Part shown: positions 1 through 7,756 of the stretch, one piece after another
Numbering within the stretch: position 1 is the stretch's first letter
Layout: each line of letters begins with the position of its first letter
Assembly (NCBI RefSeq): GCF_001279005.1
Contig: NZ_LGCN01000229.1
Coordinates: forward strand, 1 to 43,812
Length of the DNA: 43,812 nucleotides
Source of the DNA: Streptomyces caelestis
GTDB lineage: Bacteria; Actinomycetota; Actinomycetes; Streptomycetales; Streptomycetaceae
Direction of reading: 5' to 3'
The notes under the pieces: generated by a model
What the model was told of the DNA's origin: nothing
The model's database searches: none
Seen by the model: the letters and a program-made list of their open reading frames with translations, nothing else
Position numbers and translations under genes: made by a program

Positions 1-1324
1 CCACCCCCCCGGGAAACCCCCCCCCCCCCCGCGGCCACCCCGCCCCCGCCCCCGGGCCCCGCCAGGGCTCCCGCCCACGCCCCGCCCCCGGCCCCCGCCG
101 CACGCCGTAAGCCACCGCCCCCACCACCAGCACCCCCGCGCCCACGGCCACCGAGACCCACGGCAGCGAGAACGCCAGCACCAGGCACCCGGTGAGCCCC
201 ACCACCGGCACCACCCGCGTCGCCGGCCGTGGATCGAGTGTCCAGGCCGACGCGTTGGCCACCGCGTAGTACGCCAGCACACCGAAGGAGGAGAACCCGA
301 TCGCGCCCCGCACATCCACCGTGGCGGCCAGGACGGCGACCACCGCGCCCACGGCCAGCTCCGCCCGGTGCGGCACCCGGAACCGCGGATGCACGACGGC
401 GAGGACACCCGGCAGACGCCGGTCCCGGGCCATGGCCAGCGTCGTCCGTGAGACCCCCAGGATCAGGGCGAGCAGCGACCCCAGCGCGGCCACCGCGGCG
501 CCCACCCGCACCACCGGCGCCAGCCAGGGGGCGCCGGCGGCCCGCACCGCGTCGGCGAGCGGCGCGGCGGCCTCGCCCAGCCCCTTCGGCCCCAGGACCG
601 AGAGGACGGCCACGGCGACAGCCGCGTACACGACCAGCGCGATGCCCAGGGCCAACGGGATCGCCCGCGGGATGGTGCGCGCCGGATCCCGGACCTCCTC
701 ACCGAGGGTCGCGATACGGGCGTACCCGGCGAAGGCGAAGAACAGCAGACCGGCCGCCTGCAACACCCCGCCGGCACCGCCCGGGACCCCGATGCCCAGC
801 CGGCCGGCATCGGCTTCCCCCGACGTCAGGCACACGACCACCACGAAAGCGAGGACGGCCAGGACCACCCCCACGATCACCCGCGTCAGCCACGCGGACT
901 TCTGGACACCGCCGTAGTTCACCGCGGTCAGCGCCGCCACGGCGGCCACCGCCACGGCGTGCGCCTGCCCCGGCCAGACGTAGGCGCCCACGGTGAGGGC
1001 CATCGCCGCGCAGGAGGCCGTCTTCCCGACCACGAACGCCCAGCCCGCGAGGTAACCCCAGAAGTCCCCGAGCCGCTCGCGCCCGTACACGTACGTGCCG
1101 CCCGAGGCCGGGTAGAGGGCGGCGAGGCGTGCCGACGACGTGGCGTTGCAGTAGGCGACCACGGCGGCGACCGCCAGCCCGAGGAGCAGCCCGGAACCGG
1201 CCGCGTGCGCGGCGGGCGCCAGGGCGGCGAAGATCCCGGCTCCCACCATCGAGCCGAGACCGATGACCACGGCGTCACCGACACCGAGCGTGCGGCGCAG
1301 TTCAGGACCGGACGTGTGCGTCAT
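1..1324 (-). CDS. APC-family amino acid permease (3' end cut by window edge)
   Basis: Reading the minus strand from an ATG at 1324 gives an uninterrupted frame of about 440 residues that leaves the window at base 1 without a stop. The N-terminus carries the APC signature in helix 1 (GLGSMVGAGIFAA, about residues 22-34), followed by roughly twelve hydrophobic segments and a cytoplasmic GEEVRDPARTIPRAIP loop (about residues 213-228), typical of amino acid/polyamine/organocation transporters. It would act in the plasma membrane as a substrate:H+ symporter or exchanger; the substrate cannot be told. The last ~30 codons are almost all Gly/Arg/Pro from a C/G homopolymer stretch, so the C-terminus may be a sequencing or contig-end artefact. 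It is divergent from the small membrane protein at 1417. Confidence 0.85.
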   Translation of the reverse strand, partial: MTHTSGPELRRTLGVGDAVVIGLGSMVGAGIFAALAPAAHAAGSGLLLGLAVAAVVAYCNATSSARLAALYPASGGTYVYGRERLGDFWGYLAGWAFVVGKTASCAAMALTVGAYVWPGQAHAVAVAAVAALTAVNYGGVQKSAWLTRVIVGVVLAVLAFVVVVCLTSGEADAGRLGIGVPGGAGGVLQAAGLLFFAFAGYARIATLGEEVRDPARTIPRAIPLALGIALVVYAAVAVAVLSVLGPKGLGEAAAPLADAVRAAGAPWLAPVVRVGAAVAALGSLLALILGVSRTTLAMARDRRLPGVLAVVHPRFRVPHRAELAVGAVVAVLAATVDVRGAIGFSSFGVLAYYAVANASAWTLDPRPATRVVPVVGLTGCLVLAFSLPWVSVAVGAGVLVVGAVAYGVRRGPGAGRGREPWRGPGAGAGWPRGGGGFPGGV

Positions 1325-1416
1325 GAGGCCGCACCCTACTGATCACACGCAACCGGCAGGTGCGCGCGTGACGTCCTTCACGGTGCAAGGGCGGCAGGAA
1401 AGGGCAGGTACGCGGC

Positions 1417-1683
1417 ATGACGATCATCAGTTGGATCATCCTGGGGCTGCTGGCCGGGGCGGTGGCGAAGTTCCTGCTGCCCGGCCGCGACCCGGGCGGC
1501 CTCGTCGGCACGACGCTGATCGGCGTCGCCGGTGCGTTCATCGGCGGCTGGATATCGGCCCGCTGGCTCGACCACCCGATCACCAAGGACTTCTACGACG
1601 GCGCCACCTGGGCCGCCGCGATCGGCGGCTCGCTCGTCCTCCTGGTCGCCTACCGCATCCTGTTCGGCCACTCACGCGACTGA
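1417..1683 (+). CDS. GlsB/YeaQ/YmgE-type small membrane protein (transglycosylase-associated family)
   Basis: An 88-residue, very hydrophobic protein with three predicted membrane helices (about residues 3-20, 30-50, 65-82). The Gly-rich opening helix (IILGLLAGAVAKFLLPG) and the central GGLVGTTLIGVAGAFIGGW segment are the hallmark of the Transgly_assoc (YeaQ/YmgE) family, usually 80-90 residues. Family members are induced by general or acid stress, but their biochemical role is unknown. The ATG at 1417 is preceded by a purine-rich AGGAAAGGG about 10 bases upstream. It stands alone, divergent from the permease and followed directly by two strong hairpins. Confidence 0.85.
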   Translation: MTIISWIILGLLAGAVAKFLLPGRDPGGLVGTTLIGVAGAFIGGWISARWLDHPITKDFYDGATWAAAIGGSLVLLVAYRILFGHSRD

Positions 1684-1685
1684 CC

Positions 1686-1755
1686 GCGCGGCCGCGGGCC
1701 CCGCGGCCGCGCCCGACGGACGAGAAGGGTGGGCGCCGCCCGGGCGCCCACCCTT
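1686..1755. terminator. Two tandem hairpins between convergent genes
   Basis: A 12-bp perfect GC stem (1686-1697 with 1701-1712, 3-base loop) is followed by a 13-bp perfect stem (1725-1737 with 1743-1755, 5-base loop). They lie between the stop of the 88-aa membrane protein and the stop of yajQ. The second stem begins AAGGG and ends CCCTT, so it can serve both directions. Confidence 0.75.
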
Positions 1756-1804
1756 CCCCGTGCCCGTGCGGCGTGCGAACGCCACCGGTTCCGGCCGGCC
1801 GGGC

Positions 1805-2293
1805 CTACCGGTAGTTCACGAACTGCAGGGCGAAGTCGAAGTCCTTGCCCTTGAGCAGCGCGATGACGGTCTGCAGGTCGTCGCGGCTCTTGGAGCTGAC
1901 CCGCAGCTCGTCGCCCTGCACCTGGGCCTTCACGCCCTTCGGGCCCTCATCGCGGATGATCTTCGCGACCTTCTTCGCGTTGTCCTGGGAGATGCCCTCC
2001 TCGATCGACGCGAAGATCTTGTACTCCTTGCCCGAGAGCTGCGGCTCACCCGCGTCCAGGGCCTTCAGGGAGATGCCCCGCTTGATCAGCTTGGACTGGA
2101 AGACGTCGAGGACGGCCTTGACCCGGTCCTCGGAGTTCGCCTCCATGAGGATCTTCTCCCCGGACCACGAGATCGAGGCGCCCACGCCCTTGAAGTCGTA
2201 GCGCTGCGAGATCTCCTTGGCGGTCTGGTTGAGGGCGTTGTCGACCTCCTGCCGCTCGACCTTCGAGACGATGTCGAAACTGGAGTCGGCCAT
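1805..2293 (-). CDS. yajQ: YajQ family nucleotide-binding protein
   Basis: A 162-residue protein beginning [12 protein letters not shown], which matches the usual YajQ length and N-terminus. The ATG at 2293 has an AGGAG about 8 bases upstream, so the in-frame extension to 2380 is not needed. It contains the two ferredoxin-like/RRM-like halves: [19 protein letters not shown] (about residues 18-36) and the C-terminal [25 protein letters not shown] region. YajQ proteins bind nucleotides, and in Xanthomonas a member binds cyclic di-GMP; the role in actinomycetes is not settled. Its promoter region (2294-2528) is shared with the divergent tRNA-Tyr. Confidence 0.92.
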   Translation of the reverse strand: MADSSFDIVSKVERQEVDNALNQTAKEISQRYDFKGVGASISWSGEKILMEANSEDRVKAVLDVFQSKLIKRGISLKALDAGEPQLSGKEYKIFASIEEGISQDNAKKVAKIIRDEGPKGVKAQVQGDELRVSSKSRDDLQTVIALLKGKDFDFALQFVNYR

Positions 2294-2528
2294 GTCCTGT
2301 GGCTCCTTGAATCGGGGTGCGTACCGGGCTGCGCACCGGATGCGTACCGGCGTACGTGAAGCGGCCCCCGAGCCCGGCATCGGTCCCCGGCCGCATCCGG
2401 ACCAGCCTAGTCACCCCCCGGCCTCCGGGTCGCGATCAATCGGGTGGCGAAGCACCCCTGCCCATCGGGTATTGTTTACGTCGTTGCCACGGAGCACCGC
2501 CGAAAAGCGGTTCGACGGCAGCAACCCC

Positions 2529-2610
2529 GGCGGTGTGCCCGAGCGGCCAAAGGGAGCAGACTGTAAATCTGCCGGCTCAGCCTTCCCAGGTTCGAATCCT
2601 GGCGCCGCCA
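2529..2610 (+). tRNA. tRNA-Tyr (anticodon GTA)
   Basis: An 82-base type II tRNA. Acceptor stem 2529-2535 pairs with 2603-2609, with discriminator A2610. Anticodon stem GCAGA/TCTGC encloses CTGTAAA with GTA at 2563-2565. It has a long variable arm, as expected for bacterial tRNA-Tyr, and T-arm CCAGG-TTCGAAT-CCTGG (2586-2602). The 3' CCA is not encoded. Confidence 0.97.
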
Positions 2611-2620
2611 CACTGGGGAA

Positions 2621-2660
2621 GACCCCCTCCGGACTGCGGAAACGCAGCCCGGAGGGGGTC
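2621..2660 (+). terminator. Hairpin terminator of tRNA-Tyr
   Basis: A 12-bp perfect outer stem (2621-2632 with 2649-2660) contains an inner 5-bp stem (2634-2638 with 2643-2647) and is followed by TCTTCATGTT. It sits 10 bases after the tRNA. Confidence 0.85.
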
Positions 2661-2711
2661 TCTTCATGTTCGCGGGGGAGCACCCCGGGGGACGAGGGGC
2701 ACACTGGCCCC

Positions 2712-2924
2712 ATGTCGTCCCGTCGCCGCCCCTGCCCCGTGTGCCGTCGTGAGATCGCCGTCGTCGCCGGACGGTACGCGCGGCACGATCCGCCCGGCGC
2801 CCGGGGGAGCGGGGAACTGACCTCGTGCCCCGGGTCACGCAGACACGCCCCGCTCGGTGCGGAACAGCCCTCGCTGGACGGCTACGTGGTGCCGGAGTTC
2901 CCGGGGCAGATGCCCCTCTTCTAG
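2712..2924 (+). CDS. Small conserved zinc-ribbon-like protein of unknown function
   Basis: A 70-residue basic protein starting MSSRRRPCPVCRREI. Cys8, Cys11, His25 and Cys39 (in TSCPGS) are spaced so that they could hold one zinc ion. The C-terminus ends in a hydrophobic PEFPGQMPLF tail. I recall similar short proteins in other streptomycetes but no assigned function. The ATG at 2712 lacks a clear Shine-Dalgarno sequence. Its TAG stop overlaps the stop of the convergent SDR gene in the four bases CTAG at 2921-2924. Confidence 0.65.
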   Translation: MSSRRRPCPVCRREIAVVAGRYARHDPPGARGSGELTSCPGSRRHAPLGAEQPSLDGYVVPEFPGQMPLF

Positions 2925-3577
2925 TTGCCGGCCACCGACTTCACGGCCACCGACACCGGCGCGGGGCCGCTGATCAGCTCCAGGGTCAGGCCGGCCGTCG
3001 CGGGGGTGTCCACCAGCTCCGCCAGCACGGCGGCCACGTCGTCGCGCGGGACCGGGCCGCGGCCCGTGCGGGCCTCCAGGCGGATCAGGCCGGTGCCGGC
3101 GTCGTTGGTGAGCTGACCGGGGCGCAGGATCGTCCAGTCCAGGGCGTCCAGACCGCGTACGTAGGCGTCCGCCTCACCCTTGGCGCGCAGGTACACGTCG
3201 AAGATCTCGTCGCCCTCGTGGGCCGGGTCCGCGCCCATGGACGACACGATCACGAAACGCCGTACGCCCGCGCGGACGGCCGCGTCGGCGAAGAGGACCG
3301 CCGCCGCCTTGTCCACCGTCTCCTTGCGGCCCACACCGCTGCCCGGTCCGGCACCCGCCGCGAAGACCGCCGCGTCCGCGCCCTCCAGCCGCTGTGCGAC
3401 CTCCTCCACCGACGCCGACTCCAGGTCGAGCACGACCGGTTCGGCGCCCAGCCGCCGCAGCTCGTCGGAGTGTTCGGGGTTGCGGATGATGCCCGCCACC
3501 TCGTCCCCGCGCGCGGCGAGCAGCCGCTCCAGCCGCAGCGCGATCTGACCATGACCACCAGCGATGACAATGCGCAT
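2921..3577 (-). CDS. NAD(P)-binding atypical SDR (NmrA/SDR_a5-like)
   Basis: 218 residues beginning with MRIVIAGGHGQIALRLERLL, a Rossmann strand and Gly-rich turn (GGHGQI) like that of SDR_a5/NAD(P)H-binding proteins. Further family features are FAAGAGPGSG (about residues 72-81), the FVIVSSMGADP strand (about 108-118), and a VYLRAKGEADAYVR helix carrying the YxxxK-like motif (Y128...K132), then WTILRPGQLTND. Such proteins bind NAD(P)(H) and may reduce a small substrate or act as redox sensors; the substrate is unknown. It lies 63 bases downstream of the amidohydrolase gene on the same strand, probably in one operon. Confidence 0.88.
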   Translation of the reverse strand: MRIVIAGGHGQIALRLERLLAARGDEVAGIIRNPEHSDELRRLGAEPVVLDLESASVEEVAQRLEGADAAVFAAGAGPGSGVGRKETVDKAAAVLFADAAVRAGVRRFVIVSSMGADPAHEGDEIFDVYLRAKGEADAYVRGLDALDWTILRPGQLTNDAGTGLIRLEARTGRGPVPRDDVAAVLAELVDTPATAGLTLELISGPAPVSVAVKSVAGN

Positions 3578-3640
3578 GTTTCCGACCGTACGCCGGGGCG
3601 GCCGCGTTCGCCGCGCAACGCCCCAGGGGCCCGCCCGCCC

Positions 3641-4930
3641 CTACGCGTCGCCCCGGCCCTGCCGGGGCAGCCCCGGTTCCATCTCCGCCGCAGGACCGCC
3701 GTACTCCCGCACCGTGCTGGTCCGCGCCACCACACGCCCCCCGTGCACCACGACACGGCTGTACCCCAGCGACAGCGCCTCCGGGAGCCCGTCCCCGCGG
3801 ACCGCCAGCAGCTCGGCCGGGAAACCCGCCTCCACCCGCACCTCGGGCAGCCCCAGGGCCGCCCGCGCCGCCCCGCTCACCGCGTCGTAGGCGTCCTCGG
3901 CGGACAGTCCGTGGCGGGAGGCCAGCAGGTACGCCGCCTCCAGCGGATCGCCGCGGCCCACCGGGTTCGACACGTCCCGCAGGGCGCCGCTCCCGGCGGC
4001 CACCCGCACCCCCGCCGACCGCAGCAGCCGTACCGGCGCCGTGCCCCGGTGGTCCACGGCGCCGCAGCCGCCCTGTGGCAGGCACACCACCGTCACCCCG
4101 GCCGCCGCGAGCCGGTCCGCGGTCCGCGCGGCCGGCTCGGCGGGCAGCCGGGCGAGACCGCCGCACGGGCCGAGGGCGACCCCCGGCCGCAGCCCGCCCG
4201 CCATGGCCGCGAACCGGGCCAGACGGGCGGGGTCGGCGGCGTCCGTGTGCAGATCGACGGGGCGGCCGTGTTCGGCGGCGACCTCCAGGACCGCCTCCAC
4301 GTACCCCGTGGGATCGGGGTCGAGATCGGGGCAGCCGCCCACCACGGACGCGCCCGTCTTCACCGCGTCCCGCAGTACCGCGAGCCCGTCCGCCCCGGCC
4401 ACCCCGGTCAGCACCCGGGGCACCGCCACCGTCGTCAGTTCGGCCAGTCCGCGCAGCGAGCGCCCCGCCCGCAGTACGGCGGTCAGCGCGCCGAGCCCGG
4501 TCACGTCGCCCACGCGCACGTGCGCCCGCAGCGCCGTCGCGCCGTGCCCGAGCTGGAGCAGCGCCGCCTCCGTCGCGCGGCGCTGGACGTCCCGGGGGTC
4601 GTACGAGACGGGGCCGCCGTCGTCGGCGGACAGCGCCGTGTCCGCGTGGACGTGGGGCTCCGCGGGGGCCGGCAGGAGCAGGTAGCCGGTGAGGTCGACC
4701 TGCGTGTCGCACGCGCGCGTGGCGTCCGCCGCCAGGCTGCCGGCCGTACCGACCGCCTCGATGCGTCCGCCGCCCAGCCGTACGTCCACGGTCCGGCCGT
4801 CGGTGAGGCGCGCGCCGCACAGCAGCAGCGGGTCCGGACCGGCCGCGACCGGACCCGGGGGCGAGGGCGGACGGGGCGGCGGCTGCGGCCGGCTGTCGGG
4901 CATCGCGTTCCAGGGGCTCGGGCTGCGCAC
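3641..4930 (-). CDS. Cytosine-deaminase-like amidohydrolase family protein, probably with an altered metal site
   Basis: 429 residues from a GTG at 4930; an in-frame ATG at 4903 (MPDSRPQ) is an alternative start, and neither has a good ribosome-binding site. The fold follows CodA-type amidohydrolases: N-terminal beta-sandwich (LLLCGARLTDGRTVDV), strand-1 EPHVHADTAL (His93, His95), then DLHTD (about 227-230), LPQGG (about 284-288) and a composite-domain tail SLGYSRVVVHGGRVV. Compared with CodA, the residue after HxD in DLHTDA is Ala rather than the catalytic Glu, the His of the next strand is absent (LGPCGG), and the late GHDD motif reads GSGALRD. It may therefore be non-catalytic or act on another substrate. 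The first ~30 residues are Pro-rich. The SDR gene follows. Confidence 0.8.
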   Translation of the reverse strand: MRSPSPWNAMPDSRPQPPPRPPSPPGPVAAGPDPLLLCGARLTDGRTVDVRLGGGRIEAVGTAGSLAADATRACDTQVDLTGYLLLPAPAEPHVHADTALSADDGGPVSYDPRDVQRRATEAALLQLGHGATALRAHVRVGDVTGLGALTAVLRAGRSLRGLAELTTVAVPRVLTGVAGADGLAVLRDAVKTGASVVGGCPDLDPDPTGYVEAVLEVAAEHGRPVDLHTDAADPARLARFAAMAGGLRPGVALGPCGGLARLPAEPAARTADRLAAAGVTVVCLPQGGCGAVDHRGTAPVRLLRSAGVRVAAGSGALRDVSNPVGRGDPLEAAYLLASRHGLSAEDAYDAVSGAARAALGLPEVRVEAGFPAELLAVRGDGLPEALSLGYSRVVVHGGRVVARTSTVREYGGPAAEMEPGLPRQGRGDA

Positions 4931-5062
4931 CGGGGGGCAAGGTCACGCAGGCAAGATCACGCAGAGTGAGTCGAGCCTAGGCCGGGGGCCCGCCCCTCGC
5001 CGGGAGGAGCCCAATAGTCGTACCGGCGTGGTCCGCCCCGGGGAGGAGGGGGCGAAACGGAT

Positions 5063-5092
5063 TTGGGCGAACGGCGGCGGACCGTGTAATGT
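5063..5092 (+). promoter_or_regulatory. Vegetative-type promoter for the tRNA-Thr/tRNA-Met unit
   Basis: TTGGGC (5063-5068), an 18-base spacer and TAATGT (5087-5092) resemble an HrdB-type promoter. The predicted start near 5099 is five bases before the mature tRNA-Thr. The remainder of 4931-5103 shows nothing else clear. Confidence 0.7.
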
Positions 5093-5103
5093 CTTCATCG
5101 CTC

Positions 5104-5176
5104 GCCCCAATAGCTCAGTCGGCAGAGCGTCTCCATGGTAAGGAGAAGGTCAACGGTTCGATTCCGTTTTGGGGCT
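5104..5176 (+). tRNA. tRNA-Thr (anticodon GGT)
   Basis: 73 bases. Acceptor GCCCCAA (5104-5110) pairs with TTGGGGC (5169-5175); discriminator T5176. Anticodon loop ATGGTAA between TCTCC and GGAGA puts GGT at 5137-5139. T-arm AACGG-TTCGATT-CCGTT. No encoded CCA. Confidence 0.97.
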
Positions 5177-5222
5177 CTGGTGTGTGAGGTTCCCGCCGCG
5201 AGGCGGGGCCCGATCGCATCAA

Positions 5223-5295
5223 AGCGGTGTAGCTCAGTCGGTAGAGCAAGCGGCTCATAATCGCTGTGTCACCGGTTCAAGTCCGGTCACCGCTA
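5223..5295 (+). tRNA. tRNA-Met, elongator (anticodon CAT)
   Basis: 73 bases. Acceptor AGCGGTG (5223-5229) pairs with CACCGCT (5288-5294); discriminator A5295. Anticodon loop CTCATAA places CAT at 5256-5258. A paired first base pair and the lack of three GC pairs next to the anticodon loop mark it as elongator, not initiator. T-arm ACCGG-TTCAAGT-CCGGT. Confidence 0.95.
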
Positions 5296-5300
5296 CAGAC

Positions 5301-5338
5301 AGTAGCCGATTGCGGGGTCGGTCCTTCGATCGGCTACT
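5301..5338 (+). terminator. Inverted repeat between tRNA-Met and rpmG
   Basis: A 10-bp perfect stem (AGTAGCCGAT 5301-5310 with ATCGGCTACT 5329-5338) with an 18-base loop is followed by CTTCTTGCG. It may terminate or trim the tRNA transcript, or lie within a tRNA-rpmG co-transcript. Confidence 0.55.
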
Positions 5339-5383
5339 CTTCTTGCGTAAATACAGTCAATCCGTTCGTCAAGGAGCACTCAC

Positions 5384-5548
5384 GTGGCTGCCACCGACGT
5401 CCGCCCGAAGATCACGCTGGCCTGCGTGGAGTGCAAGGAGCGGAACTACATCACCAAGAAGAACCGGCGTAACAACCCGGACCGTCTTGAGATGAAGAAG
5501 CACTGCCCGCGTTGCAATGCGCACACCGCGCATCGCGAAACGCGATAA
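5384..5548 (+). CDS. rpmG: 50S ribosomal protein bL33, zinc-binding type
   Basis: 54 residues from a GTG at 5384 with AAGGAG 7 bases upstream. The sequence [21 protein letters not shown] matches bL33. Two CxxC pairs (CVEC and CPRC) make it the zinc-containing (C+) form; streptomycetes often carry zinc-free paralogues elsewhere under Zur control. It is a structural protein of the large subunit near the E site. A long hairpin terminator follows at once, separating it from the MaoC pair. The same tRNA-Thr, tRNA-Met, rpmG, MaoC-gene order is known in mycobacteria. Confidence 0.97.
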   Translation: MAATDVRPKITLACVECKERNYITKKNRRNNPDRLEMKKHCPRCNAHTAHRETR

Positions 5549-5559
5549 AACAGGCTCGT

Positions 5560-5606
5560 ACACGAGGCCGTCCCCCCAGCCAGGGGGGCGGCCTCGTGTC
5601 GTTTTC
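5560..5606 (+). terminator. Intrinsic terminator of rpmG
   Basis: ACACGAGGCCG (5560-5570) pairs with CGGCCTCGTGT (5589-5599). An inner CCCCCC/GGGGGG stem extends it after one bulged T, and CGTTTTCC follows. This is a classic strong terminator. Confidence 0.9.
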
Positions 5607-5691
5607 CCGACGATCTTTTTCCCGCCGACCGGATACGGTCAGGACCGGCCGACCGCAGGCAGAGACAGACGACACAGGAGGTGCCGCGCGC

Positions 5692-6144
5692 ATGGCGCTC
5701 GACCAGTCCTTCGTGGGGCGGACCTACCCGCCCACCGAGCCCTACGAGGTGGGCCGGGAGAAGATCCGCGAGTTCGCCGAGGCGGTGGGGGACGCCAACC
5801 CGGCGTACACGGACGTGGAGGCCGCCAAGGCGCTCGGCCACCCCGATGTGATCGCCCCGCCCACCTTCGTGTTCGCGATCACCTTCAAGGCCGCGGGCCA
5901 GGTCGTCGCCGACCCCCGGCTCGGCCTCGACTACAGCCGGGTGGTGCACGGCGACCAGAGGTTCGCCTACGTCCGTCCGGTGCGCGCCGGTGACCGGCTC
6001 ACCGTCACCTCGACCATCGAGACGGTCAAGTCGATGGCCGGCAACGACATACTGGACATCCGCGGCGAGGTGCACGACCAGGACGGCGAGCACGTCGTCA
6101 CCGCATGGACCAAGCTGGTGGCCCGCGCGGCCGAGGAGGCGTGA
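5692..6144 (+). CDS. MaoC-like dehydratase N-domain protein (HadA/HadC-like)
   Basis: 150 residues with ACAGGAGGTG 9 bases before the ATG at 5692. The FAS1-type hot-dog fold (MaoC_dehydrat_N) is evident from YEVGREKIREFAEAVGDANPAYTD (about 18-41), then IAPPTFVFAI and VVHGDQRFAYVRPVRAGDRL (about 86-105). This half normally lacks the catalytic Asp-His pair and forms a heterodimer with a hydratase-2 partner, which is the next gene. In mycobacteria HadAB/HadBC dehydrate 3-hydroxyacyl-ACP in FAS-II for mycolate synthesis. Streptomycetes make no mycolic acids, so the substrate here is uncertain. Coupled to the next gene by an overlapping GTGA or a short gap. Confidence 0.9.
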   Translation: MALDQSFVGRTYPPTEPYEVGREKIREFAEAVGDANPAYTDVEAAKALGHPDVIAPPTFVFAITFKAAGQVVADPRLGLDYSRVVHGDQRFAYVRPVRAGDRLTVTSTIETVKSMAGNDILDIRGEVHDQDGEHVVTAWTKLVARAAEEA

Positions 6145-6152
6145 CGAACACC

Positions 6153-6581
6153 ATGACGGCGAAGATCCCCTACGCCGACGTCGAGGTCGGCACCGAGCTG
6201 CCCGCACAGACGTTCCCCGTGACCCGCGCCACCCTCGTCCAGTACGCGGGCGCCTCCGGTGACTTCAACCCCATCCACTGGAACGAGAGGTTCGCCAGGG
6301 AGGTCGGCCTGCCCGACGTCATCGCGCACGGCATGTTCACCATGGCCGAGGCGATCCGCGTGGTGACCGACTGGGTGGGCGACCCGGGCGCGGTCGTCGA
6401 GTACGGCGTCCGCTTCACCCGTCCGGTCGTCGTCCCCGACGACGGGCAGGGCGCCGTCATCGAGGTCAGCGGCAAGGTCGCCGCCAAGCTCGACGACCAC
6501 ACGGTCCGCGTGGACCTCACCGCGACCAGCGCGGGACAGAAGGTCCTGGGCATGTCGCGTGCGGTCGTCCGGCTGGGCTGA
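6153..6581 (+). CDS. MaoC-family (R)-specific enoyl hydratase/dehydratase (HadB-like)
   Basis: 142 residues from the ATG at 6153 (MTAKIPYADVEVG). A GTG at 6141, overlapping the preceding stop, is also possible, but it lies directly on the GAGGAGG ribosome site, so 6153 is preferred. The hydratase-2 motif YAGASGDFNPIHWNERFA supplies the catalytic Asp and His (D37 and H42, within ASGDFNPIH), followed by VIAHGMFTMA. Together with the upstream non-catalytic half it should form a HadAB-type heterodimer that hydrates or dehydrates acyl thioesters in the cytosol. murB follows after 54 bases and may be co-transcribed. Confidence 0.92.
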   Translation: MTAKIPYADVEVGTELPAQTFPVTRATLVQYAGASGDFNPIHWNERFAREVGLPDVIAHGMFTMAEAIRVVTDWVGDPGAVVEYGVRFTRPVVVPDDGQGAVIEVSGKVAAKLDDHTVRVDLTATSAGQKVLGMSRAVVRLG

Positions 6582-6635
6582 CCCGAACGGGTCGGGGGAG
6601 CGGGGCCGTCGGCGCCGTCTCGTAGTCTTGGGCCC

Positions 6636-7691
6636 GTGCAGGAACTCCACGACGCCCCCCTCGCCCCACTGACCACCTTCCGGCTGGGCGGCCCCGCGAC
6701 CCGGCTGGTCACCGCGACGACCGACGACGAGGTGATCGCCGTCGTCCGCGAGGCCGACGACAGCGGTACACCGCTGCTGGTCATCGGCGGCGGCTCCAAC
6801 CTGGTCATCGGCGACAAGGGCTTCGACGGCACCGCCCTCTCCGTCGCGACCAAGGGGTTCACCCTGGACGGCACGCGACTGGAGCTGGCCGCCGGCGAGG
6901 TGTGGACCGACGCCGTCGCCCGCACCGTCGACGCGGGCCTGGCCGGCATCGAGTGCCTGGCCGGCATCCCCGGCTCGGCGGGCGCCACCCCGATCCAGAA
7001 CGTCGGCGCGTACGGGCAGGAGGTCTCCTCCACCCTCACCGAGGTCGTCGCCTACGACCGCCGGGCCCGCGAGACCGTCACGCTCGGCAACGAGGAGTGC
7101 GCCTTCTCCTACCGCCACAGCCGCTTCAAGGCCGACCCCGAGCGTTACGTCGTCCTGCGCGTGCGCTTCGCGCTGGAGGACGCGGGCGGCCTCTCCAGCC
7201 CCGTCAAGTACGCCGAGACGGCCCGCGTCCTCGGTGTCGCACCGGGCGAGCGGGTCCCCCTGGCCACGGCCCGCGAGACGGTCCTGAAGCTCCGTGCGGG
7301 CAAGGGCATGGTCCTGGACCCCGAGGACCACGACACCTGGTCGGCCGGTTCCTTCTTCACCAACCCGATCCTCGACGACGCGGCGTTCGCGGCCTTCCGC
7401 GCGCGCGTACGGGAGCGGCTCGGCGACGACGCCGAGCCCCCCGCGTACCCCGCGGGCGAGGGCCGCACCAAGACCTCCGCGGCCTGGCTGATCGACAAGG
7501 CGGGCTTCACCAAGGGCTACGGCGCCGGCCCGGCCCGCATCTCCACCAAGCACACCCTCGCCCTCACCAACCGCGGCGAGGCGACCACCGAGGACCTGCT
7601 GGCACTCGCCCGCGAGGTCGTCGCCGGCGTGCACGAGGCCTTCGGCGTCACGCTGGTCAACGAACCGGTCACGGTGGGCGTGAGCCTGTAG
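6636..7691 (+). CDS. murB: UDP-N-acetylenolpyruvoylglucosamine reductase
   Basis: 351 residues from a GTG at 6636. MurB reduces UDP-GlcNAc-enolpyruvate with NADPH via FAD to give UDP-MurNAc, the second committed step of peptidoglycan precursor synthesis, in the cytosol. Seen here: FAD-binding loop GGGSNLVI (51-58), GIPGSAGATPIQNVGAYGQEV (about 110-130), FSYRHSRFK with Arg160, catalytic Ser239 in WSAGSFF, and the C-terminal catalytic Glu343 in VNEPVTVG. The YRHSRFK loop makes it a type I enzyme. A strong hairpin follows the stop. Confidence 0.98.
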   Translation: MQELHDAPLAPLTTFRLGGPATRLVTATTDDEVIAVVREADDSGTPLLVIGGGSNLVIGDKGFDGTALSVATKGFTLDGTRLELAAGEVWTDAVARTVDAGLAGIECLAGIPGSAGATPIQNVGAYGQEVSSTLTEVVAYDRRARETVTLGNEECAFSYRHSRFKADPERYVVLRVRFALEDAGGLSSPVKYAETARVLGVAPGERVPLATARETVLKLRAGKGMVLDPEDHDTWSAGSFFTNPILDDAAFAAFRARVRERLGDDAEPPAYPAGEGRTKTSAAWLIDKAGFTKGYGAGPARISTKHTLALTNRGEATTEDLLALAREVVAGVHEAFGVTLVNEPVTVGVSL

Positions 7692-7711
7692 CGGCGGAAA
7701 TCCCCGTTGCC

Positions 7712-7753
7712 GTCGGCCGCACGGGCCCGCGATCCCGGGTCCGTGCGGCCGAC
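7712..7753 (+). terminator. Hairpin after murB
   Basis: GTCGGCCGCACGG (7712-7724) pairs perfectly with CCGTGCGGCCGAC (7741-7753), with further pairing inside the loop. There is no U-tract. Its 3' foot ends three bases before the ATG of the next candidate gene, so it may also affect initiation there. Confidence 0.7.
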
Positions 7754-7756
7754 CAC

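Noticed and set aside
2825..4969. A 714-residue plus-strand frame
   Set aside because: Arg/Gly/Pro/His-rich shadow of the SDR and amidohydrolase genes on the other strand.
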